The notes under the pieces were generated by a model. It did no database searches. It saw only the letters and a list, made by a program, of their open reading frames with translations, and was not told the DNA's origin. Positions 41,559 to 48,518 of a DNA stretch of 64,000 bases are shown here, piece by piece. The DNA comes from JBQTKD01 sp052386455 (GTDB lineage Bacteria; Actinomycetota; Actinomycetes; Sporichthyales; Sporichthyaceae): the NCBI GenBank assembly GCA_052386455.1, contig JBQTKD010000028.1, forward strand, positions 6,639 to 70,638, read 5' to 3'. How positions within the stretch are numbered: the stretch's first letter is position 1; every line of letters starts with the position of its first letter. The translations under genes were made by a program, and so were the position numbers.

Positions 41559-42394
41559 GCCTCTTCTCCCATGAGCAGGCGGCGCAGGCCGGCGCGGATC
41601 TCGTCGAGGTTGGCGCCCCAGGGCACCACCACGGTCTTGTCGGTGACTTCGAGGCCGCGCTCGATGAGGCAGCACTTGATCAGTGCGAGATCGCCGCTCG
41701 CACGGAACGCCGGGTCCTCGAGCAGGCGGGTCTTCGGGCACAGGTCGACCTGTGCGGGCTCGTCGCCGTAGAAGTGGCGGTGGAACTGCATGGAGCGCTC
41801 GCACCCGATCATCAGCCAGTCCTTGCGGTCGGCCGGGCGGGTGTCGAGGAACTCCACGGTTGCGCCGTCGGGCGCCGATCCGGAGCCGCGGCAGGGGAGC
41901 AGGTAGGTCTGCGCCGGGTTCGCGTCGACCAGATCGGCGACCTGCACCGCGTCGAGAATCAGCTCGATCGGCGGGAGGTCCTCGTCGAACTCGACGACCT
42001 GGGTGGCCTGGGCGAACAGCTTCGGCGGGTAGGGCGGGACGACCTCGGTGACGCGGATGGGGATCGGCGCGGGGGCGTAGATGAAGTTGACGTGGGAGAA
42101 CATCCCGACGACGACGGTGGCGAGCTTGCCGGGTACCGCGGCGCATGCGAGCGCGGTCGCGTTGCCTACGTCGACGCAGCTGTCCTCGACGTAGGCGATG
42201 TCGTCGCCGAGCGCCAGTACCAGGGCGTCGGTGACGGGGGCGAAGAGGGGTTCGTAGTCGTCCTTGGCCACCTGGATCAGCGCGGTCTCGGTGCCGTTGC
42301 GCAGGACGAGGAACTCCGTGCGGCGGTAGACCTCCCGGCCGTCGAGGAAGTCGAGGATCTTCTGCTCGTCGAGCGGGAAGTCGACTTCCTGCAT
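41555..42394 (-). CDS. conserved hypothetical protein coupled to the lyase gene
   Basis: A 279-residue soluble protein. It begins MQEVDFPLDEQKILDFLDGREVYRR. Notable segments are VEDSCVDVGNATALACAAVPGK, FSHVNFIYAPAPIPIRVTEVVPPYPPKL and the Cys-rich DLALIKCCLIERGLEV. No signal peptide or membrane span. I do not recognise the family with confidence; it looks like an uncharacterised actinobacterial enzyme or regulator. ATG 42394 is assumed; GTG 42460 is an in-frame alternative, and neither has a clear ribosome site. Its stop overlaps the start of the PurB-like lyase gene, indicating joint function. Confidence 0.65.
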   Translation of the reverse strand: MQEVDFPLDEQKILDFLDGREVYRRTEFLVLRNGTETALIQVAKDDYEPLFAPVTDALVLALGDDIAYVEDSCVDVGNATALACAAVPGKLATVVVGMFSHVNFIYAPAPIPIRVTEVVPPYPPKLFAQATQVVEFDEDLPPIELILDAVQVADLVDANPAQTYLLPCRGSGSAPDGATVEFLDTRPADRKDWLMIGCERSMQFHRHFYGDEPAQVDLCPKTRLLEDPAFRASGDLALIKCCLIERGLEVTDKTVVVPWGANLDEIRAGLRRLLMGEEA

Positions 42395-42529
42395 GGACAG
42401 GCCGCGGTACGGGTGCGACCGCGTGTTCGGAGGCGGCGGGGCGAGCCGATGGGCGAGCACGCTACGACGTTACGCCCCCGCGTGGCCCGCTGCCTTGTCC
42501 AAAACGGAGGAGTCGAGTAGGTGCCGTTC

Positions 42530-43324
42530 CTACTCTGCGACGCGTTCCAGCATCCGGCGGGCGCGGTCGACGACCGGCTTGTCGACCATCTTGCCGTCGA
42601 GCGTGGTCACGGCACCGCCGCCGGCGGCCTCCATCACGCGCTTGGCCCAGACGATTTCTTCCTCGGTGGGCCGGAAGGTGGTGTGCACGATCTCGAGCTG
42701 CGCGGGGTGGATGCACATCTTGGCGGTGAAACCGAGGCTCGCGCCGTGGGTGGAGTCGGCGGTGAGTCGGGCCTCGTCCTTGACGTCGACCGTCACGCCG
42801 TCGACCGGGCCACCGACGCCCGCTGCGGCGCTGGCCAGGACGAGGTGGGAGCGGGCCGCGAGGAAGGCCTGGTGGTCGTTGGGGTCCACGCCGAGCTGTG
42901 CGGAGAGGTCGATCGAGCCGAAGGCTGCGCGGACGACGCCGGGGACGGAGAGGATCGCGTGCGCGTTGAGGACGCCCAGGGCGGTCTCGACGAGCGGGAT
43001 CACCGAGGCGCCGGTGGAGGCCACAACCTCGGCGACCTGCTCGGGGGTCTCCGCCTTGGGGAGCATGACGCAGTGGCCCTCGACTGCCTTGAGGTCGGCG
43101 CCGTACCAGGGGGTGCCCGGCGGGTTGATCCGCACGATGCCCCCGTTTCCGCCGTCGAGCCACTCGACCACGTGCTTGCGCGCCTCGGGCTTGTCGTCCG
43201 GGGCGACGGCGTCCTCGAGGTCGAGGATGATCGCGCCGGCGCCGGCGCCGGCCGCCTTCGCAAACCGGTCGGGGCGGTGGCCGGGGACGAACAGCAGGCT
43301 GGTGATCGAGGCGAGGTCGGCCAT
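42530..43324 (-). CDS. CitE/HpcH-family lyase (citramalyl-/malyl-CoA lyase-like)
   Basis: A 264-residue TIM-barrel lyase. The motifs are SLLFVPGHRPDRFAKAA, AIILDLEDAVAP (about 32-43, metal Asp/Glu), VRINPPGTPW, VIPLVETALGVLNA (catalytic Glu) and LGFTAKMCIHPAQ. Stand-alone CitE-like proteins cleave or form short CoA thioesters such as malyl-CoA or citramalyl-CoA. AGGAG lies 5 nt before ATG 43324. Same strand as the unknown/lyase pair but 135 bp upstream, so it may be the head of that operon. Confidence 0.85.
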   Translation of the reverse strand: MADLASITSLLFVPGHRPDRFAKAAGAGAGAIILDLEDAVAPDDKPEARKHVVEWLDGGNGGIVRINPPGTPWYGADLKAVEGHCVMLPKAETPEQVAEVVASTGASVIPLVETALGVLNAHAILSVPGVVRAAFGSIDLSAQLGVDPNDHQAFLAARSHLVLASAAAGVGGPVDGVTVDVKDEARLTADSTHGASLGFTAKMCIHPAQLEIVHTTFRPTEEEIVWAKRVMEAAGGGAVTTLDGKMVDKPVVDRARRMLERVAE

Positions 43325-43434
43325 GGGTGCTCCTGTGACGGGTTAATTGCCTCTGTCGTACCACGCGGGTGCGGGGTTGCCGGCCCGGCGATGGGCTACG
43401 CCACATGTCCTCCCGACCACATAGGCTCGACGAC

Positions 43435-43953
43435 ATGCCGCAGCCCGAGGGTGCCGAACTGGAAGCCGTTCGCGAACGGCTTGGACAGCTCCGCAAGACG
43501 TATCTGCGCGAGGAAGACCGTGCCGCGCCGCCCACACGTGGGGTCCACCACTTCGCGCTGATCTGCTCCGACGTCGAAGCGACCGTGCGGTTCTACCAGG
43601 AGTTCCTCGGCTTCCCGCTCGTCGAACTGGTGGAGAACCGGGACTACAAGGGCTCCTCGCACTTCTTCTTCGACGTCGGCAACCGCACGCTGCTCGGGTT
43701 CTTCGACTTCCCCGGCCACGACCACCCGGACTTCATGGAGACCATCGGCGGCGTGCAGCACATCGCGCTGTCCATCGACGCCGCCGGGTTCGCGGCGATG
43801 AAGGCCAAGCTCGACGAGGCCGGCATCGACTACCTCGGGCCGGACCGCGGGGTCGAGGACAGCCTGTACTTCCGCGACCCCAACGGCATCGGCCTGGAGT
43901 TCTACTGCGAGGCGCTCGGCATCTTCGAGGGCGAGAACCTGCTGCCGGGCTGA
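43435..43953 (+). CDS. VOC (glyoxalase/dioxygenase) family protein
   Basis: A 172-residue protein. The vicinal-oxygen-chelate domain begins near residue 35 (GVHHFALICSDVEATVRFYQEFLGFPLVEL) and ends with DSLYFRDPNGIGLEFYCE. Likely metal ligands are the first His (VHHFAL), the His of VQHIALSID and the terminal Glu. Substrate unknown. ATG 43435 gives the best fit. Its last 52 bp overlap the 3' end of helR on the other strand. Confidence 0.8.
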   Translation: MPQPEGAELEAVRERLGQLRKTYLREEDRAAPPTRGVHHFALICSDVEATVRFYQEFLGFPLVELVENRDYKGSSHFFFDVGNRTLLGFFDFPGHDHPDFMETIGGVQHIALSIDAAGFAAMKAKLDEAGIDYLGPDRGVEDSLYFRDPNGIGLEFYCEALGIFEGENLLPG

Positions 43954-46124
43954 CCCCTCGTCAGAACGACCAGCTGGCGGGTGGCGCGGGTCATCGCGAC
44001 GTAGCGGTCCACCGCGCCTTCGATCCCGTCGCCGAACGCGTCCGGATCGACGAGGACGACCAGGTCGAACTCGAGGCCCTTCGACTCCGCCGCGGACAGC
44101 GACCGCACCCGCGGCCGTGCCGGGAAGTCCGGATCGCCGATGACACAGGCGATTCCCTCGGGATGGTCGGCGAGCCACCCGGCGAGGATCGTGTCGCGCT
44201 CCGTGGTCGATTCGTAGCGGACCTCGATTCCGCTGCTGCGGATGGACGTCGGGACGTTGGCGTCCGGAATCGCGGCACGGATCACCGGTTCCGCCTCGGC
44301 CATGATTTCCTGCGGCGTGCGGTAGTTCACCGTCAGCGACGCCAACTCCACCCGCTCGAGACCGATCCGCTTCAGGCGTTCGTGCCAGGACTCGGTGAAT
44401 CCGTGGCGGGCCTGGGCTCGGTCGCCGACTATCGTGAAGCTGCGCGAGGGGCAGCGCGCCAAGAGCATCTGCCACTGCGCGTCGGTGAGCTCCTGAGCCT
44501 CGTCGACGACGATGTGCGCGAACGGTCCGGCGAGCGTGTCCGGGTCTGCTGCCGCGACTCCGCGTTCGTCGACCAGGGCGCCGCGCAGGTCGTCGCCGTG
44601 CAGCATCGTCACGGCGCCCTCGCCGTCGTCGTCGGCCGCGATGATGTCGTCGACGACCTTCGCCATCTCCTCGCGGGCGAACTCCGTGACAACGGTGCGG
44701 CGCGCGTTGTGCTGGGCGGCCAGGGGGTCGCCGAGCCGTTGCCGGGCGGCGTCGAGCCAGGGGAGATCGGCGACGGTCCAGGGCGAGCCCTCGTCCCGCT
44801 TCAGGACGGCGCGTTCCTCCGCGGACAGCCAGGGCGCGCACTTCTTCAGGTAGGCGGGCACCGCCCAGAGGTCCGTGACGATGTCGTTCGGCTCGAGCAG
44901 TGGCCAGGCCCGGTGCAGCGTGGTGACCAGGTCGGTGTTCTTGCGCAGCGAGCGGAGCAGCAGGGCGGGGGAGAACGGCTTCTCGTCGTCCTCGCCCTCC
45001 TCCGTCCAGGTGTCGTCGAGGTGCTGCTGGACTCGCTCGGAGATCCGCGCGACGAGTTCGTCCCAGATCTGCTCGCGGGCGTCGTTGTGCGGCGTGCCGG
45101 GGGCCGGTGCGTCGAAGACGTCGGCCCAGTCCTCGGCGCGCAGTCGTACGTCGGCCCAGTCCGTCTCGACGACCATCGGCGTGGTGGGCGGGTCCTCGTA
45201 GAGCGCGACGGCGGCGTCGATCGCCTTGCCGAGGTCTCCGGTGGCCTTGAGGCGGGCTACCTCGGGGTCGGCCTCGGCCTCGGCGTCGGGCCCTTCGGGG
45301 AGCAGGTCGCGCAGGACGCAGGTGCGTACGCCCTCTTCGCCCAGGCTGGGCAGGACGTCGGAGACGTAGTCCAGGTACGGGCGGCTCGGGCCGACGACCA
45401 GGACGCCGCCACGGCGCTGCTCGAGCCGCGGGTCGGAGTACAGGAGATAGGCGGCGCGGTGCAGGGCGACGACGGTCTTGCCCGTTCCCGGACCGCCGTC
45501 GACGACCAGCGCGCCGCGGGATCCGGCGCGGATGATCGCGTCCTGGTCCGCGGCGATGGTGGCGAGTACGTCGCGCATGCGCTCGGTGCGGGAGCCGGCG
45601 AGGCTGGCGATGAACGCGGACTGGTCGTCGAGGGCGGCGTGTCCGGCGAGGGCGTCGGTGGCGAACACCTCGTCCCAGTAGTCGACGATCGCGCCTGCAG
45701 CCCAGCGGTAGCGCCGGCGGCTGGCCAGGCCCATCGGGTTGGCGTGGGTCGCGCCGAAGAAGGGTTCGGCGGCCGGGGTGCGCCAGTCGATCAGCAGACG
45801 GGTGCCGGCGGCGTCGGTCAGGCCGAGACGGCCGACGTAGGTGGTCTCGTCGTTCTCGGCGACCATGCGGCCGAGGCACAGGTCCAGGCCGTAGCGGCGC
45901 AGCGTGCGCAGTCGGGCGGTGAGGCGGTAGACCTCGAGGTCCCGGTTCAGCGCCGCCTGGCCCTTGACGATGGGCTTGGCCAACTCGGCCTCGAGCCTGC
46001 CGGCGAGGTCGGCGATCGAGTCCTCGAGGCTCGCGGCGATGGCCGCAAAGTGCCGCTCGTCGGCGGCGATCAGCGCCGGGTCGGCCTTGGCCGCGAGATT
46101 GGCCGGCAAGTCGAAGACAGTCAG
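43902..46124 (-). CDS. helR: HelR-like RNA polymerase-recycling ATPase
   Basis: A 740-residue superfamily 1 helicase-like ATPase. Walker A is VVDGGPGTGKTVVALHRAAYLLY (Lys about 215), then HIVVDEAQELTDAQWQMLLARCPSRSFTIVGD and LVVLVDPDAFGDGIEGAVDRYVAMTRATRQLVVL. The length and the FDLPANLAAKADPALIAADERHFAAIAASLE start are those of HelR, which displaces rifamycin-stalled polymerase and gives rifampicin tolerance. Proposed start is CTG 46124, 6 nt after AGGGGG, giving the family N-terminus; ATGs at 46163/46160 lie next to the control element and lack a ribosome site. Confidence 0.85.
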   Translation of the reverse strand: MTVFDLPANLAAKADPALIAADERHFAAIAASLEDSIADLAGRLEAELAKPIVKGQAALNRDLEVYRLTARLRTLRRYGLDLCLGRMVAENDETTYVGRLGLTDAAGTRLLIDWRTPAAEPFFGATHANPMGLASRRRYRWAAGAIVDYWDEVFATDALAGHAALDDQSAFIASLAGSRTERMRDVLATIAADQDAIIRAGSRGALVVDGGPGTGKTVVALHRAAYLLYSDPRLEQRRGGVLVVGPSRPYLDYVSDVLPSLGEEGVRTCVLRDLLPEGPDAEAEADPEVARLKATGDLGKAIDAAVALYEDPPTTPMVVETDWADVRLRAEDWADVFDAPAPGTPHNDAREQIWDELVARISERVQQHLDDTWTEEGEDDEKPFSPALLLRSLRKNTDLVTTLHRAWPLLEPNDIVTDLWAVPAYLKKCAPWLSAEERAVLKRDEGSPWTVADLPWLDAARQRLGDPLAAQHNARRTVVTEFAREEMAKVVDDIIAADDDGEGAVTMLHGDDLRGALVDERGVAAADPDTLAGPFAHIVVDEAQELTDAQWQMLLARCPSRSFTIVGDRAQARHGFTESWHERLKRIGLERVELASLTVNYRTPQEIMAEAEPVIRAAIPDANVPTSIRSSGIEVRYESTTERDTILAGWLADHPEGIACVIGDPDFPARPRVRSLSAAESKGLEFDLVVLVDPDAFGDGIEGAVDRYVAMTRATRQLVVLTRGQPGSRFSPSKMPSASQ

Positions 46125-46165
46125 AAGAATCCCCCTGGTTAGGCGCCTACTGTGCGCCATCATCC

Positions 46166-46197
46166 CGGCCTTGCGGCAAGCCCCGGGTGCCGCTATA
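46166..46197 (-). promoter_or_regulatory. rifamycin-associated element-like repeat with -10 box upstream of helR
   Basis: On the minus strand 46184-46166 reads GGGGCTTGCCGCAAGGCCG. The published rifamycin-associated element, from memory, is GGGGCTTGCGGCAAGGCCC, which gives 17 of 19 matches. A -10-like TATAGC lies at 46197-46192 just upstream. The element would therefore sit at the transcription start. Confidence 0.75.
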
Positions 46198-46277
46198 CCT
46201 TGAAAGAGAGGGAGCCGGACGGCTCCCGTTCGCGTTTTCGGCCCCCACGGCCGGGGCCCTGCGTAATCGCCAACCGC

Positions 46278-46342
46278 GCTGTACAGCGCTGCGTGCGAAG
46301 CCACGCCGGGCAAATGGACCGTCGGGTCTCCAACAGCGAAGG
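46278..46342 (+). repeat. 65-bp GCTGTACAGC repeat, copy 1
   Basis: It begins GCTGTACAGCGCTGCGTGCG, continues through a GCCACGCCGGGC and a GGACCGTCGGGTCTCCA block, and ends GCGAAGG. Copy 2 starts 94 bp later with 4 mismatches in 65. The first 10 bases are palindromic. Confidence 0.8.
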
Positions 46343-46371
46343 AATGACCTACGGGCGAGCTCTCCAATTGG

Positions 46372-46436
46372 GCTGTACAGCGCTGCGTGCGACGCCACGC
46401 CGGGCGAATGGACCGTCGGGTCTCCAGCCGCGAAGG
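46372..46436 (+). repeat. 65-bp GCTGTACAGC repeat, copy 2
   Basis: Near-identical to copy 1 (61/65 by eye). It ends 75 bp before the AbiEi-like gene start. Confidence 0.8.
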
Positions 46437-46511
46437 GGAGACGCCACTCGCGCCCAGACAAAGCCGGACAAGCCGCTTTACTGTCGGAGGGCGCCGGCAC
46501 TCTCCACGGCC

Positions 46512-47465
46512 ATGACGACTCGAATCGGCTCGATGCACCGCGTGTTCACCAAGGATCACGCGCGGGCGATGGGCTACGACGACTATCGGATCCGTCGCAT
46601 GGTCGAACGCGGCCACTGGATCCGACTGCGCTACGGCGTGTACGCCACGGCCGACGACTTCGCCGCGGCAAAGAAGGATCCCGTGCAGTGGCACGCGCTC
46701 CAGTGCGCTGCCGTTCTGCTGTCTCTGACACCGCGCTACCTCGCCGCTGCGGCGTCGTCGGCTCGGTTGTACGGGCTGGACTTCCTAGTCGAGCCGCCGG
46801 ACGAGGTGGTGCTGTTGACCGACGACGAAGTCGTGCACGGAATTCACCGGGACGGGTACCTGCTGCGGCAGGCGCCGCTCCCCGACGGCCACAGGACGCG
46901 GAGGCATGGGATCCCGCTGACCTCGCCTGCCCGCACGTTGCTGGACCTCGCCGCGGAGTTGCCGTTCATGGACGGAGTGGTGCCCGTCGATTGCGCTCTG
47001 CATCGCGGGCTTGTCGATCCAGAGGAGTTGCAGCGGATCCTGGAATCGGCGGCGGGCAGGCCGGGGATAGAGCAGGCCAGGATGACCTTTGGATTCGCGG
47101 ACGCGGCGGCGGAGTCCGCGCTGGAATCGGCGTCGCGCGTCGTGTTCCACCTCCACGGGCTCCCGCCTCCGCAGACCCAGGTGGAGAGGGTGTTGAGCAG
47201 CGGCCGCCGGATCCGCGGGGACTTCGTCTGGGCCGACGACCTGTGGGGCGAGGCCGACGGTCAGTCGAAGTACGCCCCCGATGGAAATCGCACGACGCTC
47301 GACGTCATCCGTGACGAGAAGCAGCGCGAGCAGGAGATGCGGGACGACGGACTAGAGGTGATCCGCTGGGGTTGGCGCGAAGTCCACCAGCAGCACCTCC
47401 TGGTACACCGGGTACGCGCGGGCATGGCGCGGACAGCGGAGCGTCGTCGGGGGCGATCCGGCTGA
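46512..47465 (+). CDS. AbiEi-like antitoxin-domain protein with nuclease-like C-terminus
   Basis: A 317-residue protein. The N-terminus (FTKDHARAMGYDDYRIRRMVERGHWIRLRYGVYAT) has the winged-helix pattern of type IV AbiEi-family antitoxin domains. The middle (TSPARTLLDLAAELPFMDGVVPVDCALHRGLV) is the usual linker domain. The C-terminus (GRRIRGDFVWADDLWGEADGQSKY...EKQREQEMRDDGLEVIRWGWREV) resembles the PD-(D/E)xK/DUF559 part of these proteins. No AbiEii toxin partner is adjacent. It is flanked on both sides by copies of the 94-bp-period repeat. ATG 46512 has no clear ribosome site. Confidence 0.72.
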   Translation: MTTRIGSMHRVFTKDHARAMGYDDYRIRRMVERGHWIRLRYGVYATADDFAAAKKDPVQWHALQCAAVLLSLTPRYLAAAASSARLYGLDFLVEPPDEVVLLTDDEVVHGIHRDGYLLRQAPLPDGHRTRRHGIPLTSPARTLLDLAAELPFMDGVVPVDCALHRGLVDPEELQRILESAAGRPGIEQARMTFGFADAAAESALESASRVVFHLHGLPPPQTQVERVLSSGRRIRGDFVWADDLWGEADGQSKYAPDGNRTTLDVIRDEKQREQEMRDDGLEVIRWGWREVHQQHLLVHRVRAGMARTAERRRGRSG

Positions 47466-47522
47466 CGGGGGAGGCGGCGGGGCCGTCGGTGTTCGTGGCT
47501 CCGGTGCTCTCTCGCCCGCTTG

Positions 47523-47554
47523 GCTGTACAGCGCTGCGCGTGACGCCACGCCGG
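47523..47554 (+). repeat. GCTGTACAGC repeat, copy 3 (diverged)
   Basis: GCTGTACAGCGCTGCGCGTG followed by ACGCCACGCCGG. It shares the first 35 or so bases with copies 1 and 2, then diverges. Copy 4 starts exactly 94 bp later. Confidence 0.7.
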
Positions 47555-47571
47555 ACAGTCGGCCGTCGAAT

Positions 47572-47601
47572 CGCCGGGAGGGAAGTGAAGGCCTCCCGGC
47601 G
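47572..47601. terminator. 10-bp perfect stem-loop within the repeat region
   Basis: CGCCGGGAGG (47572-47581) and CCTCCCGGCG (47592-47601) enclose a 10-nt loop. It lies 107 bp after the AbiEi-like stop and may terminate that transcript or be part of the repeat. Confidence 0.45.
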
Positions 47602-47616
47602 TGGGTCTCCAGTTCG

Positions 47617-47648
47617 GCTGTACAGCGCTCCGTGTGACGCCACGCCGT
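47617..47648 (+). repeat. GCTGTACAGC repeat, copy 4 (diverged)
   Basis: GCTGTACAGCGCTCCGTGTG then ACGCCACGCCGT. It is preceded by GTGGGTCTCCAGTTCG, which matches the GTCGGGTCTCCA block of copies 1 and 2. Confidence 0.7.
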
Positions 47649-47676
47649 GGGAGCAGGCGTTCTCGTCGCCGGCTGG

Positions 47677-47690
47677 GCTGTACAGCGCAG
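47677..47690 (+). repeat. GCTGTACAGC repeat, copy 5 (partial)
   Basis: Only GCTGTACAGCGCAG is kept, preceded by CTGG as in copy 2 (TTGG). It lies 60 bp after copy 4. Confidence 0.55.
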
Positions 47691-47784
47691 TTGGCGACCA
47701 GGAGGTCACATGAGGGAGGGGCTGGTGGGATGGGTGTGCTGTCTCGGGGCAGTCTCCTCGTGGGGTGAGACAGGCTTTTCATTC

Positions 47785-47800
47785 TCGAACATTTGTTCGA
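47785..47800. promoter_or_regulatory. LexA (SOS) box upstream of imuA'
   Basis: TCGAAC-ATTT-GTTCGA matches the actinobacterial SOS consensus TCGAAC-N4-GTTCGA at all defined positions and ends 9 bp before the imuA' ATG. The transcript must start within or very near the box. Confidence 0.93.
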
Positions 47801-47809
47801 CGATGGAGT

Positions 47810-48514
47810 ATGCCCGCTTCCGTTGCAGAACTTCTTGCGCGCCTCCCGCCCGGGGTGGTTTCGCGGGCGTCGGCTGTGGCGCCGGTCGAGGCGGTCGTGC
47901 CGGTGTCCGAGCAGTTGGCGCCGCTGCTGCTCGGCGGCGGTCTGCGGCGAGGCTGCACGGTGGAGGTTGCCCTGGGTGGACCGGTGGGGCTGGGGCGTGG
48001 GCTGCGCGTCGATGGGGCGGGCTATGCGGCCCCTCCTGCGGCGGGTGGGAGCACGCTGTTGTTGAACCTGCTGGCCGGGGCGTCGGCGGGGGGCTGTTGG
48101 TGTGCGCTGGTGGGTGCGCCCGGGTTGGGGCTGGCCGCCGCCGCCGAGGCGGGGGTGGATCTACGGCGTCTCGCGCTGGTGCCGGCTCCCGGGTCGTCGT
48201 TTGCGCGGGTGGTCGGGGCGCTGGTGGACGGGTTCGACCTGGTGGTCGTCGCGCCGTCGAGCGACCTGTCGTCCGCGGACGCGCGGGCCGCCTCGGCGCG
48301 GGCGCGGCGCTTCGGCGCGGTGCTGGTGTCCGCCGGGCCGTGGCCGGGCGCGGACGTGCGGTTTGCGGCGGTGCAGGGCGGCTGGGAGGGTTTGGGGGAG
48401 GGTCACGGGCGGCTGCGGGAGCGCCGGCTGCAGGTCCGAGCGTCTGGGCGCGGAGTGTTGGGTGGGACGCGCCAGATCGCCCTTGACTTTCGAACGTATG
48501 TTCGAGCACAGTGA
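47810..48514 (+). CDS. imuA': ImuA'-type mutasome accessory protein (RecA-like)
   Basis: A 234-residue protein. It starts MPASVAELLARLPPGV and has a degenerate RecA-like core (GCTVEVALGGPVG..., STLLLNLLAGAS, FDLVVVAPSSDLS), ending RQIALDFRTYV. The Walker A is not canonical. In mycobacteria ImuA' (Rv3395c type), ImuB and DnaE2 work together in damage-induced mutagenesis. The gene sits first in the cassette behind a perfect SOS box. The ATG at 47810 lacks a ribosome site, consistent with a leaderless or near-leaderless message. Confidence 0.85.
   Translation: MPASVAELLARLPPGVVSRASAVAPVEAVVPVSEQLAPLLLGGGLRRGCTVEVALGGPVGLGRGLRVDGAGYAAPPAAGGSTLLLNLLAGASAGGCWCALVGAPGLGLAAAAEAGVDLRRLALVPAPGSSFARVVGALVDGFDLVVVAPSSDLSSADARAASARARRFGAVLVSAGPWPGADVRFAAVQGGWEGLGEGHGRLRERRLQVRASGRGVLGGTRQIALDFRTYVRAQ
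48490..48505. promoter_or_regulatory. second LexA (SOS) box, upstream of imuB
   Basis: TCGAAC-GTAT-GTTCGA is a perfect consensus box inside the last codons of imuA' and 13 bp before the proposed imuB GTG. It implies a separate damage-inducible start for imuB-dnaE2. Confidence 0.9.
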
Positions 48515-48518
48515 GCGG

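Larger units (their letters stand above)
46164..46511. other. intergenic region with control element and repeats
   Basis: No gene. It holds the helR control element and promoter, a stem-loop-like GGAGCCG-GACGG-CTCCC near 46211-46227, and two repeat copies at 46278-46342 and 46372-46436 before the AbiEi-like gene. Confidence 0.6.
47466..47809. other. intergenic region with three repeat copies and SOS promoter
   Basis: No convincing gene. It holds repeats starting at 47523, 47617 and 47677, a perfect 10-bp stem-loop CGCCGGGAGG...CCTCCCGGCG (47572-47601), and the SOS box of imuA' at 47785. Possible frames such as one from 47710 lack coding character. Confidence 0.6.

Noticed and set aside
46278..47690. 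Possible CRISPR array
   Set aside because: Repeat units are long (65 bp), few, and separated by only about 29 bp that is not spacer-like; two copies per side with a gene between. No cas genes.
46147..47713. Short minus-strand frames with repeated peptide GVASHAALYS-type segments
   Set aside because: The peptide repetition comes from the DNA repeats; no ribosome sites and the frames break between copies.
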